Positions 15,726-25,147 of a DNA stretch of 64,000 bases are shown piece by piece. The stretch is from the NCBI RefSeq assembly GCF_003234365.2, contig NZ_CP126260.1, positions 2,356,001 through 2,420,000 of the forward strand. Reading direction: 5' to 3'. Below the pieces are notes generated by a model. The model ran no database searches, was not told the DNA's origin, and worked only from the letters and a program-made list of their open reading frames with translations. Position 1 is the stretch's first letter; each line of letters begins with the position of its first letter. The DNA comes from Curtobacterium sp. MCJR17_020. GTDB lineage: Bacteria > Actinomycetota > Actinomycetes > Actinomycetales > Microbacteriaceae. A program made the position numbers and the translations under genes.

Positions 15726-17123
15726 ATGGCGAACGACGATCACGGTTTCTCGACCGAACAGGTGCACGGCGGCTTCGTGCCCGACGCAGGGCACGGCGCA
15801 CGGATCCCCGCCATCCACATGTCCTCCGGCTTCCTGTTCGACGACTTCGACCAGGCGCGCGACCGCTTCGCCGGCACCGAGGACGGCTACACCTACACCC
15901 GCCTCGGCAACCCGACGAACGCCGACGTCGAGCGCCGCGTCGCCCTGCTCGAGCGGGGCGTCGAGGCGATCCTCGTCGGCAGCGGCCAGGCGGCGGCCAC
16001 CATCGCGTTCCTCGGCCTCCTGCAGGCCGGCGACCACGTCGTCGCCGCCCGCAGCATCTACGAGGGCACCAAGGGGCTGCTCGTGCAGAACCTCGGCCGC
16101 CTCGGCATCGAGGTCGACTTCGTCGCCGACCAGCGCGACCTCGACGAGTGGGCACGGCTCGTCCGCCCGAACACGAAGGCGTTCTTCGCCGAGACGATCC
16201 CGAACCCGAAGAACGACGTCCTCGACATCACCGGCGTCGCCGACACCGCGCACCGTGCCGGCGTCCCCCTGATCGTCGACAACACGCTGGCGACGCCGTA
16301 CCTGGTCCGCCCGGTCGAGCACGGCGCCGACATCGTCATCCACTCGGCCTCGAAGTTCCTGTCCGGCCACGGCGCGGGTCTGGGCGGCGTGGTCGTCGAC
16401 GGCGGCACGTTCGACTGGTCCGCCTCCCCCGAGCGCTGGCAGCACCTCACCAGCCCGGAGCGGTCGCTCGGCGGCGACAGCTACGTCGAGCGCTACGGCA
16501 ACCGGGCGTTCGTCGTCTTCGCCCGTGACGTCGTCGCCTCGCGCATCGGCCCCACCCCGTCGCCGTTCAACGCGTTCCTGATCCGCCAGGGCATCGAGAC
16601 GCTGAGCCTGCGCGTGGAACGCCACAGCGCGAACGCGCTGGCGGTGGCGCAGTGGTTGGAAGCACAGCCGGAGGTGACGAGCGTCGACCACGCGGGTCTG
16701 GCCTCCAGTCCGTTCCACGACCTCGCCCAGCGCTACCTGCCGCGCGGGGCCGGCTCCGTCTTCGCGTTCACGCTGGCGGGCGGCGAAGCCGCCGCGCACA
16801 CCTTCATCGACAGCGTCCAGCTGTTCAGCCGGATGACCCACCTGGGCGACGTCCGCTCGTTGATCCTGCACCCCGCGACGACGACGCACGCCGGCAAGAC
16901 CGCCGCGGAGCGCGCCGACCAGGGCATCGACGACGGCCTGATCCGGCTGTCCGTCGGCATCGAGGACGTCGCGGACCTGCTCCGCGACCTGGAGCGCGGG
17001 TTCGCCGCGTTGCGTTCTGCAGACGGCAGAGTCGGTCTGGAGGCCCGTGGCGCGTCCGACGCGGAGCGCGCGTCCCTGGAACACTCGGTCCCAGGCACGC
17101 ACGTGATCTCGGAGGAGCTCTAG
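15726..17123 (+). CDS. metY: O-acetylhomoserine aminocarboxypropyltransferase / PLP-dependent sulfhydrylase family
   Basis: 465 residues starting MANDDHGFSTEQVHGG; GGAGGT lies 8 nt upstream, which decides this start over a longer open frame. It is a Cys/Met metabolism PLP enzyme: YTRLGNPTN (phosphate-cup region), SGQAAATIAFLGLL, PLIVDNTLATPYL and the lysine-bearing HSASKFLSGHGAGLGG. MetY enzymes make homocysteine from O-acetylhomoserine and sulfide; cystathionine gamma-synthase activity is an alternative. It is followed after 3 nt by a flavin monooxygenase, suggesting joint use of organic sulfur compounds. Confidence 0.87.
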   Translation: MANDDHGFSTEQVHGGFVPDAGHGARIPAIHMSSGFLFDDFDQARDRFAGTEDGYTYTRLGNPTNADVERRVALLERGVEAILVGSGQAAATIAFLGLLQAGDHVVAARSIYEGTKGLLVQNLGRLGIEVDFVADQRDLDEWARLVRPNTKAFFAETIPNPKNDVLDITGVADTAHRAGVPLIVDNTLATPYLVRPVEHGADIVIHSASKFLSGHGAGLGGVVVDGGTFDWSASPERWQHLTSPERSLGGDSYVERYGNRAFVVFARDVVASRIGPTPSPFNAFLIRQGIETLSLRVERHSANALAVAQWLEAQPEVTSVDHAGLASSPFHDLAQRYLPRGAGSVFAFTLAGGEAAAHTFIDSVQLFSRMTHLGDVRSLILHPATTTHAGKTAAERADQGIDDGLIRLSVGIEDVADLLRDLERGFAALRSADGRVGLEARGASDAERASLEHSVPGTHVISEEL

Positions 17124-17126
17124 ACG

Positions 17127-18431
17127 ATGGCACGACCGCAACACTTCGGGTACTTCTTCTCACGCGGGTTCGGCCCGCAGGCGTGGGGGCGCTCGGACTG
17201 GGACTGGGGCCACGACTGGACCAAGCCCGACCTGTACCAGCAGTCCGTCCGCACGCTCGAGCAGGCCGGCATGGACCTGGTCATCGCCGAGGACGCCATC
17301 TCGCTCGGCAACCCGTCGACGCTCGACCTGCGCATCCGCCAGGCGTACGGCGGCCCGAAGCACGACCCGCTGCTGCTCGCGCCGTACCTGTTCGCGGCGA
17401 CCTCGCACATCGGCATCGCGCCGACCGTCAACGCAGGGTTCACCCCGCCGTACCTGGCTGCACGACAGTTCGCCACGCTGGCGCACCTCTCCTCCGAGCG
17501 GCTCGGCATCAACGTCGTGACCGACGTCGGCAGTGCCCGGCACGCCGGTCTGCCGCCGCTGCCGCACGACCAGGCCTACGACCGGGCCGAGGAGTGGATC
17601 ACGCTGCTCCGCCGGCTCTGGGGGTCGTGGGGATCCGGGTTCATCGGGAACCGATCGGACTGGAGTTTCGCCGACGGTGACGCGCTCGACGCCTTCCACC
17701 ACGAGGGCGAGCACTTCACCGCCGACGGTCCGCTCAACGCACTGCCGCTCGACTCGGACCCGGTGGTCGTCTCCCCCGGTGGCTCCGGTCGGGGCCTCGC
17801 GTTCGCCGGCACCCACTCGGACGTGCAACTCGCGCTCGCGCCGTTGTCGGCGTCGGCTGTGCGGGACTACCGCGCTCGGGTGGTCTCCGCGGCCGCCGTC
17901 GCCGGGCGTTCCGCGGACTCCCTGCGGATCCTGTTCGTCCTGAAGCCCGAGATCGTGTCGTCCCCCGAGGAAGCCGACCGGATCGTGTCCGCTTCGAGGC
18001 ATCCGTCCGACGACGACCTGCGGACCGCGGCGATCGCGTGGTCGAGCGACTCCGAGACGGACCTGCTCGCGCTCGACCTCGACGCTCCCGTGCCGGACGG
18101 GACCTTCGGTGACCACGTCTCCGCCGGCACGATCCGCGGGCTGCTCGGCGACACCCCGGACGCCCCGCTGCGTGCGCTTCTGGAACGCAAGGCCCGCAAG
18201 GGTCGGGTGTCCTCGCGCGAGGGCTTCGTCGGGACCGCCGACGAGTTCGCGGACTTCATCGAGGAGCTCGGGTCGGACGCCGACAACGACGGCATCATCT
18301 TCTCGGGCGACCTGCACCCGGCGCAGATCCACCGGATGTTCGGCGACCTGGTGCCGGTGCTCCGGCGCCGTGGGCTCCTGCGGCGGGAGTACGGCGCCGG
18401 GGGCATCCGGGCGAACCTGTTCGACTTCTAG
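17127..18431 (+). CDS. LLM-class flavin-dependent monooxygenase (NtaA/SnaA/DszA type)
   Basis: 434 residues of the bacterial luciferase-like fold. Typical segments are HFGYFFSRGF, LEQAGMDLVIAED, IGIAPTVNAGFTPPYLAARQFATLAHLSSERLG (read in pieces), NVVTDV and GTADEFADFIEEL. Enzymes of this branch use FMNH2 supplied by a reductase to oxidise amines, sulfones or sulfonates. Three nt after the metY-like gene, it probably releases sulfur or oxidises a sulfur substrate for that enzyme (inference). It ends overlapping the convergent APC permease by 4 nt. Confidence 0.82.
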   Translation: MARPQHFGYFFSRGFGPQAWGRSDWDWGHDWTKPDLYQQSVRTLEQAGMDLVIAEDAISLGNPSTLDLRIRQAYGGPKHDPLLLAPYLFAATSHIGIAPTVNAGFTPPYLAARQFATLAHLSSERLGINVVTDVGSARHAGLPPLPHDQAYDRAEEWITLLRRLWGSWGSGFIGNRSDWSFADGDALDAFHHEGEHFTADGPLNALPLDSDPVVVSPGGSGRGLAFAGTHSDVQLALAPLSASAVRDYRARVVSAAAVAGRSADSLRILFVLKPEIVSSPEEADRIVSASRHPSDDDLRTAAIAWSSDSETDLLALDLDAPVPDGTFGDHVSAGTIRGLLGDTPDAPLRALLERKARKGRVSSREGFVGTADEFADFIEELGSDADNDGIIFSGDLHPAQIHRMFGDLVPVLRRRGLLRREYGAGGIRANLFDF

Positions 18432-20095
18432 TGGTGGACCGGCTCGACCACGCCTGATTCCTCGACGTCACGGACGTCGTCGGCCGTGCGGAGGATCTCC
18501 GCACGGTCCGACGCGGAGTTGATCGCCCAGTAGTAGACCACCAGCGAGAACACCGCGACGACGACGATGTCGATCCACAGCGGGAACACCGGGTGCGTCA
18601 GCGGACCGAAGTCGCTGAGGAACACGATGAGTCCCATGCCGATCAGGTAGGGCAGCAGCCACTGTGCGGCCTTCCAGTCCCATCGCGGCCGGACGCTCGA
18701 CCGGCCACGGAACACGTTGTTCAGGACGATCACCACCGCACCGATGAGGATCGCGACGCCGAGCTTCCAGTCGGTGTCCCACCCGGTCCACAGGATGATG
18801 AGGTTCGCGACGATGAACGCGATCGGCGACAGCACCGCAGCGGCGGGCATCCGGTAGGGACGTTCGATCTCCGGGATCCGCTTCCGGAACGCACCGAGCG
18901 CCAACGGGGCACCGGCGTACATCAGGACCGACGCGCTCGTGATGAGGCTCACCAACCCCTGCCACGACGGGAACGGTGCGAAGCACGCGCACCCGACGAC
19001 GAACGCCGTGACGAGCCCGACCCACGGCACGCCCTGCTTCGTCGTCCACTCGAACGCCTTCGGGAAGTACCCGTTGCGACTGAGTCCGTAGGAGATGCGG
19101 CTCGTCGCCGTCACGTAGATCAGCCCGGTCCCCGCGGGCGAGATGATCGCGTCGATGAAGATGACCACCGCCAGCCAGGTGATGCCCGCTGCCATCGCGA
19201 TGTCGGCGAACGGCCCCGTGTACTTCGTGAAGTCGGCCGTGGCCCAGGACCCCTGGATCGCGTCCGACCGGAGCACCCCGAGGAACACGACCTGCAGCAG
19301 CAGGTAGATCACCAGCCCGATGAGCACCGAGCCGATGACGGCACGCGGGATGTCCCGTCGCGGGTTCTTCGCCTCACCCGCGAGCTGGTCGGCCTGCTCG
19401 AAGCCGAGGAAGGCGAAGATGATGCCGGAGGTGGACACGGCCGCGAGGACCCCCTTGGCCCCCTCGGGCATGAAGCCGTCGGCCGCCGTGAAGTTCGAGC
19501 CGTGGAACCCGCTGAACGCCAGCACGATGATGACCAGCAGCGGGATGGCGACCTTCCACCACGTCGCCGCCGAGTTCGTGTTCGCGAGGATCCGGACGCT
19601 GAGCAGGTTGATCACGGTGACCACCGCCATGAGGACGACGGCGACCGCGATGCCCGCGCCGGTGAGCAGCTGCTGCGTCTCCCCGTCCACCGTCGTGGTG
19701 TGCAGCCACGGGTGCGCGAACTGCCAGTGCTGCGCGTACTTGATCATCGCCTCGACCTCGATCGGGGCGACGGTCACGGACTGCAACCAGGAGAACCAGC
19801 CGAACGACGCACCGGCGATGCCCCCGAACGCGATGTGCGGGAACCGCGCCGTTCCGCCAGCGATCGGGAACATGCCGCCGAGTTCGGCGTGCACGAGGGC
19901 GAGGACGAGGATCGCCACACCACCGATGAGCCACGAGATGATCGCGGCCGGCCCGGCGGTCTTCAGGGCCTCCTGCGACCCGAAGAGCCAACCGGAGCCG
20001 ATGATCGAGCCCGTCGAGGCCCAGATGAGCCCGATGAAGCCCACGTTCCGCTTGAGGCCGGAGTCCGGCAACGCCGGCGTCGTCGTTGTAGCCAC
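18428..20095 (-). CDS. APC superfamily amino acid permease
   Basis: 555 residues with about 12-13 membrane helices. The first helix carries STGSIIGSGWLFGS, the unwound glycine-rich segment of APC carriers, and helix 6 region reads TSGIIFAFLGFEQADQLAGEAKNP, another family hallmark. It should import an amino acid or related amine by cation symport. The C-terminal tail is acidic. A leader hairpin and a GlnR-like sequence lie upstream. Start assigned at MATTTTPALP. Confidence 0.85.
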   Translation of the reverse strand: MATTTTPALPDSGLKRNVGFIGLIWASTGSIIGSGWLFGSQEALKTAGPAAIISWLIGGVAILVLALVHAELGGMFPIAGGTARFPHIAFGGIAGASFGWFSWLQSVTVAPIEVEAMIKYAQHWQFAHPWLHTTTVDGETQQLLTGAGIAVAVVLMAVVTVINLLSVRILANTNSAATWWKVAIPLLVIIVLAFSGFHGSNFTAADGFMPEGAKGVLAAVSTSGIIFAFLGFEQADQLAGEAKNPRRDIPRAVIGSVLIGLVIYLLLQVVFLGVLRSDAIQGSWATADFTKYTGPFADIAMAAGITWLAVVIFIDAIISPAGTGLIYVTATSRISYGLSRNGYFPKAFEWTTKQGVPWVGLVTAFVVGCACFAPFPSWQGLVSLITSASVLMYAGAPLALGAFRKRIPEIERPYRMPAAAVLSPIAFIVANLIILWTGWDTDWKLGVAILIGAVVIVLNNVFRGRSSVRPRWDWKAAQWLLPYLIGMGLIVFLSDFGPLTHPVFPLWIDIVVVAVFSLVVYYWAINSASDRAEILRTADDVRDVEESGVVEPVHH

Positions 20096-20112
20096 TGCTG
20101 CTCCCGTCGAGT

Positions 20113-20198
20113 GAGCGGGACCCCACGAACGGGGGTCGCGCTCATCGACTCTGGCACCGGGACAGCGGGTTGGCCGAATTTCTTAACACGCCGGAAAC
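20113..20198 (-). promoter_or_regulatory. leader hairpin and GlnR-like box upstream of the APC permease
   Basis: A stem pairing GAGCG.GACCCC with GGGGTC.CGCTC occupies 20113-20143 in the permease leader. Further up, in an unusually AT-rich stretch, TTAAC-ACGCCG-GAAAC (20183-20198) matches the TnAC-n6-GaAAC form of an actinobacterial GlnR half-site. Nitrogen control of an amino acid permease would make sense, but only one box is present and the match could be chance. Confidence 0.3.
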
Positions 20199-20225
20199 AA
20201 TTGTGCTGTATAAGCACTCAGGCTG

Positions 20226-21047
20226 CTACTTCTTGGACTTCTTCTTCTTGTCGGACTTCTTCTTCTTGTCGGACTTCTTCTTGTCGGACTTCTTCTTCTT
20301 GCCGTCTTCCTGCTTCTTCTTGCCGTCGTCCTGCTTCTTGGACGGCTTCTTCTCGTCCTTCTGCAGCTTCTTGCCGTCACCCGCATGCTGCTTCTGCTGC
20401 GCTTCCCCGGAGGGCAGCGGCAGGACCGGGGCCAGTTCCGGCGACTCGACCCCGTCGATCGGCTCGACGACCACGGCGGAACCCGTGTCCAGCGTGACGT
20501 CCACCACGTGTTCCTCGAGCACGGGAGCGAGCGCGTCGGTGACCCGCTCGACGGTGAGCACGGCATCGTCCTCGGCGAGCCGCAGCAGCGCCTGCGCGGT
20601 CCGCACCCGGGTCGTGGTCTTGCGTGCCAGGACGTCGGCCCGAGCCCCTTCGAGGAACGTGCGGAGCGTCCGCTCGACGACCGACCGCCCACGCGGCGCA
20701 GCGCGGTCCAAGCGGTCCAGCTCACCGGCGACCCCGGCCACGTCATCCGCGACGTGCTCGTGCCGCACCGACTCGATCAGCGCGGCGATCGCTGCAGCAC
20801 CCCGCTCGACAGCAGTCGAGCGCTGGTCGAGCACGACGAGCATCTCGACGACCGAACCGTAGGTGACGGTCTCGAGGCGGACGGGCTCGGCACCCCGGCC
20901 GCGGACGACCAGGCGAGCGTCGGGCGTGGGCAACCAGGCGGCGAGGGCAGCGACCGTCGCGACGGACCCGACGATCCGCTCGTAGTCGGCGAGGACCACT
21001 CGCTCCTGTTCGCGCAGACGGACTCGGATCGCGATCTCCTGCACCAC
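20226..21047 (-). CDS. protein of unknown function with a poly-lysine C-terminal tail
   Basis: 273 residues starting at the GTG pair 21042-21047 (GGAAGG upstream). Residues 1-190 are Arg/Glu/Ala-rich and predominantly helical with no family I recognise; a hydrophobic TVAALAAWL segment is too short for a secure membrane helix. The last ~50 residues are almost only Lys, Ser, Asp, Glu and Gln, with SDKKKK-type units repeated three or four times. Such tails bind nucleic acid, teichoic acid or ribosomes in other proteins. It lies between the permease and ssrA, alone. Confidence 0.6.
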   Translation of the reverse strand: MVQEIAIRVRLREQERVVLADYERIVGSVATVAALAAWLPTPDARLVVRGRGAEPVRLETVTYGSVVEMLVVLDQRSTAVERGAAAIAALIESVRHEHVADDVAGVAGELDRLDRAAPRGRSVVERTLRTFLEGARADVLARKTTTRVRTAQALLRLAEDDAVLTVERVTDALAPVLEEHVVDVTLDTGSAVVVEPIDGVESPELAPVLPLPSGEAQQKQHAGDGKKLQKDEKKPSKKQDDGKKKQEDGKKKKSDKKKSDKKKKSDKKKKSKK

Positions 21048-21207
21048 GTGGGGGCCTTCCGTTCGGGGTCGGCGCGGGCGTTTCCCTGCGCCTCCCCCGG
21101 AGCGTAGTCCCCTGACGTGGCGAGACAGCGAACGCCCCGGCATCGTCCAGGGACGGTGACGGGGCGTTCGTGCAACACGTGGTGACAGCGGCTCGACGAC
21201 CGGCGAA

Positions 21208-21584
21208 TGGTGGAGATGGGGGGAATCGAACCCCCGTCCATCGCTGCAATTCGACGTCTTCTACGGGCGTATCCGGATGGTTCGTTCTGCTCGGCCCCGT
21301 CCTTTGCTACCGGCTTCTAGGACGACGGGCCCAGTCTCAGTGCAAGTCCCGCACGGCCCTGAGGCGCAACCGTGCAGCAAGTCCTCTGGATGACGCCGGG
21401 ATCAGGTTAGGGGACGGTCACCTGGCCGACGGACTTCATGTGCTGGGCTGCTTACGCAGCGAGAGCGAAGTCAGTGCGCTTGGAATTGGCACTTGTTGTT
21501 TTCCACGGATCGTTCACGAGATAACCGTGGGTCCTCGGCCCGCTTCCCGTCGGCACACAGGCAATGTCGAAACCGATCATCCCC
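21208..21584 (-). ncRNA. ssrA: transfer-messenger RNA (tmRNA)
   Basis: On the minus strand the 5' end GGGGATGATCGGTTTCGACA pairs with the 3' end CATCTCC followed by encoded ACCA, and the T-arm GGGGGTTCGATTCCCCC is intact. The internal reading frame at 21490-21452 encodes ANSKRTDFALAA followed by TAA, with resume codon GCC. Length is about 377 nt. It rescues stalled ribosomes with SmpB, whose gene is directly upstream on the same strand. Confidence 0.97.
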
Positions 21585-21683
21585 ATGCGGGCCGGACGTG
21601 CGAGCCGCTGTCACGCTGTTGAGTTGTGTCGCGTCTGCTCCGATGAAGCAGTCCCTCAGTCTAGCTGACCGAGGTGTGACGCG

Positions 21684-22160
21684 CTACTCGCCGACGCGGT
21701 TCTTCGTGCGCATGGCCCGCTCGGCCTCACGCTTGTCGGTCTTCTCCCGCATGGCCTGACGCTTGTCGAACTCGCGCTTGCCCTTGGCGACCGCGATCTC
21801 GATCTTGGCACGACCGTCGTGGAAGTAGATCTGCAGCGGCACGAGGGTGTAGCCGCCCTGTGACGTCTTGTGCGAGATCTTCACGATCTGCTGCTTGTGC
21901 AGGAGCAGCTTCCGCTTGCGCCGGGGTGAATGGTTGTTCCACGTGCCCTCGGTGTACTCGGGGATGTGCACCGCATCGATCCAGGCTTCGCCCCGGTCGA
22001 TGTAGGCGTACCCGTCGACCAACGAGGCACGACCCATGCGCAGGGACTTCACCTCGGTGCCGGACAGGACCATGCCGGCCTCGTACGTGTCCTCGATGAG
22101 GTAGTCGTGTCGGGCGCGACGGTTCGTCGCGACGATCTTCTCACCGCGTTCCTTCGCCAT
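21684..22160 (-). CDS. smpB: SsrA-binding protein
   Basis: 158 residues starting MAKERGEKIVATNRRARHDY. The OB-fold core shows YEAGMVLSGTEVKSLR and the A/P-site tail KGKREFDKRQAMREKTDKREAERAM. It binds tmRNA and delivers it to stalled ribosomes. The gene is followed on the same strand by ssrA, the usual arrangement, and preceded by ftsX after about 90 bp. Confidence 0.96.
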   Translation of the reverse strand: MAKERGEKIVATNRRARHDYLIEDTYEAGMVLSGTEVKSLRMGRASLVDGYAYIDRGEAWIDAVHIPEYTEGTWNNHSPRRKRKLLLHKQQIVKISHKTSQGGYTLVPLQIYFHDGRAKIEIAVAKGKREFDKRQAMREKTDKREAERAMRTKNRVGE

Positions 22161-22249
22161 GACGACTCCTCTCGTTCCGGGCACTGCACTGCGCAGCCCT
22201 ACAGACTACCCAACAGCGGACGCCGCACGCACCTTCCCGGCGCGGCGGA

Positions 22250-23164
22250 TCAGACCTTGAGGTAGCGGCGGATGGCGATCGACGCCGACACCGCGGCGAG
22301 CAACACCCCGATGACGATCACCGACGGCACCACGATGGCGGCGTCGCCCATGCCGATGAACGCCGTGCCGGTGAAGCGCTCGGCCAGGAAGTTCCGGACG
22401 AAGAACCACACCACGGCGGTGATGGCACCACCCGCCAGGACGGCTCCGATGGCGGCGGCGATCACCCCCTCGAGCACGAACGGCGTCTGGATGAACCGGT
22501 TCGACGCACCGACCAGCCGCATGATGCCGAGCTCTCGCCGGCGACTGAAGGCGGACAACCGGATCGTGGTCGCGATGAGGAGCACGGCGGCGACGAGCAT
22601 GAGCGCCGCGATGCCGATCGCCGTGTACGACGACGCGTTGAGCAGGTTGAAGATCGGTTGCAGGTAGCCGCGTTGGTCGACGACGCTCTGCACACCGGCG
22701 ACCTTCGACAGGCTCTCGACGAGGACGTCGGCCTGCGACGGGTTCTTCAGGTTCACCCAGAACGTCTCGTTGAGGTACTCGGGCTTGACGAACTCTGTCG
22801 CCGCCGAGTCCTTGAACTGCTCCTTGAAGCGGGTGAACGCCTGGTCCTGGTCCTCGTAGTACGTCTTCTCGATGTACGGCTTGAGGGTGGACGACTCGAG
22901 CTGGGCCTGGACCTGCTTCCGCTGGTCCTCGGTGGCCTTGGCACCCGTGCAGTTGCCGGTGGTGTCGGTGTCGGTGCACAGGTAGACGGCGACCTGCGCC
23001 CGGTCGTACCAGTACCCCTTCATCTGGTTGATCTGCATCTGGAGCAGGATCGCGGTCCCGACGAAGGTGAGCGAGATGAAGGTCACGAGGACGACGGACA
23101 CGACCATCGACGCGTTGCGCCGCAGGCCCGAGCCGACCTCGGACATGACGAGCCCGAGCCTCAT
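22250..23164 (-). CDS. ftsX: cell division ABC-like permease FtsX
   Basis: 304 residues: a cytoplasmic N-terminus, first helix near 22-42, an extracytoplasmic domain of ~150 residues with two Cys (YLCTDTDTTGNC), then three helices in the C-terminal part (FtsX/MacB fold). With FtsE it transmits a signal from the divisome to peptidoglycan hydrolases such as RipC. Its ATG overlaps the ftsE stop by 4 nt. Confidence 0.94.
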   Translation of the reverse strand: MRLGLVMSEVGSGLRRNASMVVSVVLVTFISLTFVGTAILLQMQINQMKGYWYDRAQVAVYLCTDTDTTGNCTGAKATEDQRKQVQAQLESSTLKPYIEKTYYEDQDQAFTRFKEQFKDSAATEFVKPEYLNETFWVNLKNPSQADVLVESLSKVAGVQSVVDQRGYLQPIFNLLNASSYTAIGIAALMLVAAVLLIATTIRLSAFSRRRELGIMRLVGASNRFIQTPFVLEGVIAAAIGAVLAGGAITAVVWFFVRNFLAERFTGTAFIGMGDAAIVVPSVIVIGVLLAAVSASIAIRRYLKV

Positions 23165-23916
23165 CGGATGAGCCCCGGGATGGTCTGGATGCCGGTCGTG
23201 TTCGAGACGGTTCCGCGCTGGATCGGGACCGCCTGGGTCTGGTAGCCGCCGGACTGCTCGTCACGGAGGACCGTGCCGTTCGACAGCTCGATGACCCGAC
23301 GCTGCATCTGGTTCACGATGCTGGCGTCGTGGGTCGCCATGAGCACAGTGGTGCCTCCCTGGTTGATGCGTTCGAGGAGCGCCATGATGCCGGCGGACGT
23401 GGTGGGGTCCAGGTTGCCGGTGGGCTCGTCGGCCAGCAGGATCGCCGGCTTGTTGACGACGGCGCGGGCGATCGCCACGCGCTGCTGCTCACCACCGGAG
23501 AGCTCGTGCGGCATGCGGGTCGCCTTGCCCGCGAGACCGACGAGCTTCAGCACGTCGGTGACGGCCTCGCTGATGAAGCCCTTGCTCTTGCCGATCACCT
23601 GCAGCGAGAACGCGACGTTGTCGAAGACGTTCTTGTTGGGCAGGAGTCGGAAGTCCTGGAACACGACGCCGAGGTTGCGCCGGAAGTACGGGACCTTCCG
23701 CGACGCCAGGGAGCCGAGGCGCTGCCCGAGCACGTGGATCTGGCCGCGGGAGGGCTTCTCCTCCTTGAGCACGAGGCGCAGGAAGCTGGACTTGCCGGAA
23801 CCCGAGGCGCCCACGAGGAACACGAACTCGCCCTTGAGGATCTCGAGGGTGAGGTTGTCGAGCGCCGGACTCGGGTTGCCCGAGTAGACCTTGGTGACCT
23901 GGTCGAATTTGATCAT
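23161..23916 (-). CDS. ftsE: cell division ATP-binding protein FtsE
   Basis: 251 residues starting MIKFDQVTKVY. Walker A is GASGSGKSSF, the signature is LSGGEQQRVAIARA, and Walker B is ILLADEPTGNLD. A C-terminal extension of about 25 residues (after NGTVLRDEQ) is longer than in E. coli FtsE and typical of Actinobacteria. It pairs with FtsX at the septum. Confidence 0.95.
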   Translation of the reverse strand: MIKFDQVTKVYSGNPSPALDNLTLEILKGEFVFLVGASGSGKSSFLRLVLKEEKPSRGQIHVLGQRLGSLASRKVPYFRRNLGVVFQDFRLLPNKNVFDNVAFSLQVIGKSKGFISEAVTDVLKLVGLAGKATRMPHELSGGEQQRVAIARAVVNKPAILLADEPTGNLDPTTSAGIMALLERINQGGTTVLMATHDASIVNQMQRRVIELSNGTVLRDEQSGGYQTQAVPIQRGTVSNTTGIQTIPGLIR

Positions 23917-23977
23917 GACCGGATCAGGGTAGGTCGCCCCGCTTGGAAAGCAAGCGAGGCGCGCGGCTCACGAACCC

Positions 23978-25087
23978 CTACGCGTCGACGGATTGCTTGC
24001 GCCAGCGGATGCCGGCGTTGATGAAGCCGTCCAGGTCGCCGTCGAACACGGCTGAGGGGTTGTTCACCTCGTGCTCGCTCCGCAGGTCCTTGACCATCTG
24101 GTACGGCGCCAGCACGTAGGACCGGATCTGGTCGCCCCAGCTCGCCGTGATGTTGCCGGCGAGCTCCTTCTTCTTCGCGTTCTCCTCTTCCTTCTTCAGG
24201 AGGAGCAGGCGCGACTGCAGCACGCGCATGGCGGCCGCACGGTTCTGGATCTGCGACTTCTCGTTCTGCATCGAGACGACGGTGCCGGTCGGGATGTGCG
24301 TCAGACGGACCGCGGAGTCGGTCGTGTTGACGGACTGCCCGCCGGGGCCCGACGAGCGGAAGACGTCGACGCGGATGTCGTTCTCCGGGATGTCGATGAC
24401 CATCGTCTCCGGCATGAGCGGGATGACCTCGACCGCGGCGAACGAGGTCTGCCGCTTGCCCGCGGCGCCGAACGGCGACATGCGGACGAGTCGGTGGGTG
24501 CCGGCCTCGATCGACAGGGTGCCGAAGGCGTGGGGGGCGTCGACCTCGAACGTGGCGGACTTGATGCCCGCTTCTTCGGCGTAGGACGTCTCCATCACGG
24601 TGGTCTTGAAGCCGTGCTGCTCGGCGTACCGGAGGTACATGCGCATGAGCATCTCGGCGAAGTCCGCGGCGTCGACGCCCCCGGCCCCGGCCCGGATGGT
24701 GATCACGGCGGGGCGGTCGTCGTACTCGCCGTCGAGGAGCGTCTGCACCTCGAGGTCGCCCATCGTCTTCTGGATCGCCTTGAGCTCGGCGACGGCTTCG
24801 TCCGCCGAGTCCTGGTCGTCGCCCTCGTTCGCCATCTCGACCAGCACCTCGAGGTCGTCGATGCGTCGCTCGGTGTCGGTGATCTTCTTGAGCTCCGACT
24901 GCCGGTGCGAGAGCGCGCTCGTCACCTGCTGCGCGTGCTCGACGTCGTCCCAGAGGTCCTGGGCGCCCGCCTGCTCGCTGAGGTCGGCGATCTCACGCTG
25001 CAGGCGGTCGACGTCGACCACCGAGCGGATGTTGCCGAAGGTCTCTCGGAGGGCGGAGAGCTGCTCGGTGAAGTCCAGTTCGACCAT
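23978..25087 (-). CDS. prfB: peptide chain release factor 2
   Basis: 369 residues starting MVELDFTEQ; a GTG two codons earlier is possible. The GGQ loop reads SSGPGGQSVN and the stop-recognition tripeptide SPF is in RMSPFGAAG, so it terminates at UAA/UGA. The frame is continuous, with no programmed frameshift near codon 26, unlike many proteobacterial prfB genes. It begins the prfB-ftsE-ftsX-smpB-ssrA cluster common to Actinobacteria. Confidence 0.95.
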   Translation of the reverse strand: MVELDFTEQLSALRETFGNIRSVVDVDRLQREIADLSEQAGAQDLWDDVEHAQQVTSALSHRQSELKKITDTERRIDDLEVLVEMANEGDDQDSADEAVAELKAIQKTMGDLEVQTLLDGEYDDRPAVITIRAGAGGVDAADFAEMLMRMYLRYAEQHGFKTTVMETSYAEEAGIKSATFEVDAPHAFGTLSIEAGTHRLVRMSPFGAAGKRQTSFAAVEVIPLMPETMVIDIPENDIRVDVFRSSGPGGQSVNTTDSAVRLTHIPTGTVVSMQNEKSQIQNRAAAMRVLQSRLLLLKKEEENAKKKELAGNITASWGDQIRSYVLAPYQMVKDLRSEHEVNNPSAVFDGDLDGFINAGIRWRKQSVDA

Positions 25088-25147
25088 GGTCACCGATCCT
25101 ACCGGCGTGGCAGGCCGGTCGGCGTCGCACCGCCGCCGGCGGGCGCT

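Noticed and set aside
20221..20345. CRISPR-like repeats
   Set aside because: The short repeats are codons of the Lys-rich tail; there are no unique spacers of constant length. No CRISPR array was seen anywhere.
23978..25093. Programmed +1 frameshift in prfB
   Set aside because: The reading frame is continuous with no early in-frame UGA.
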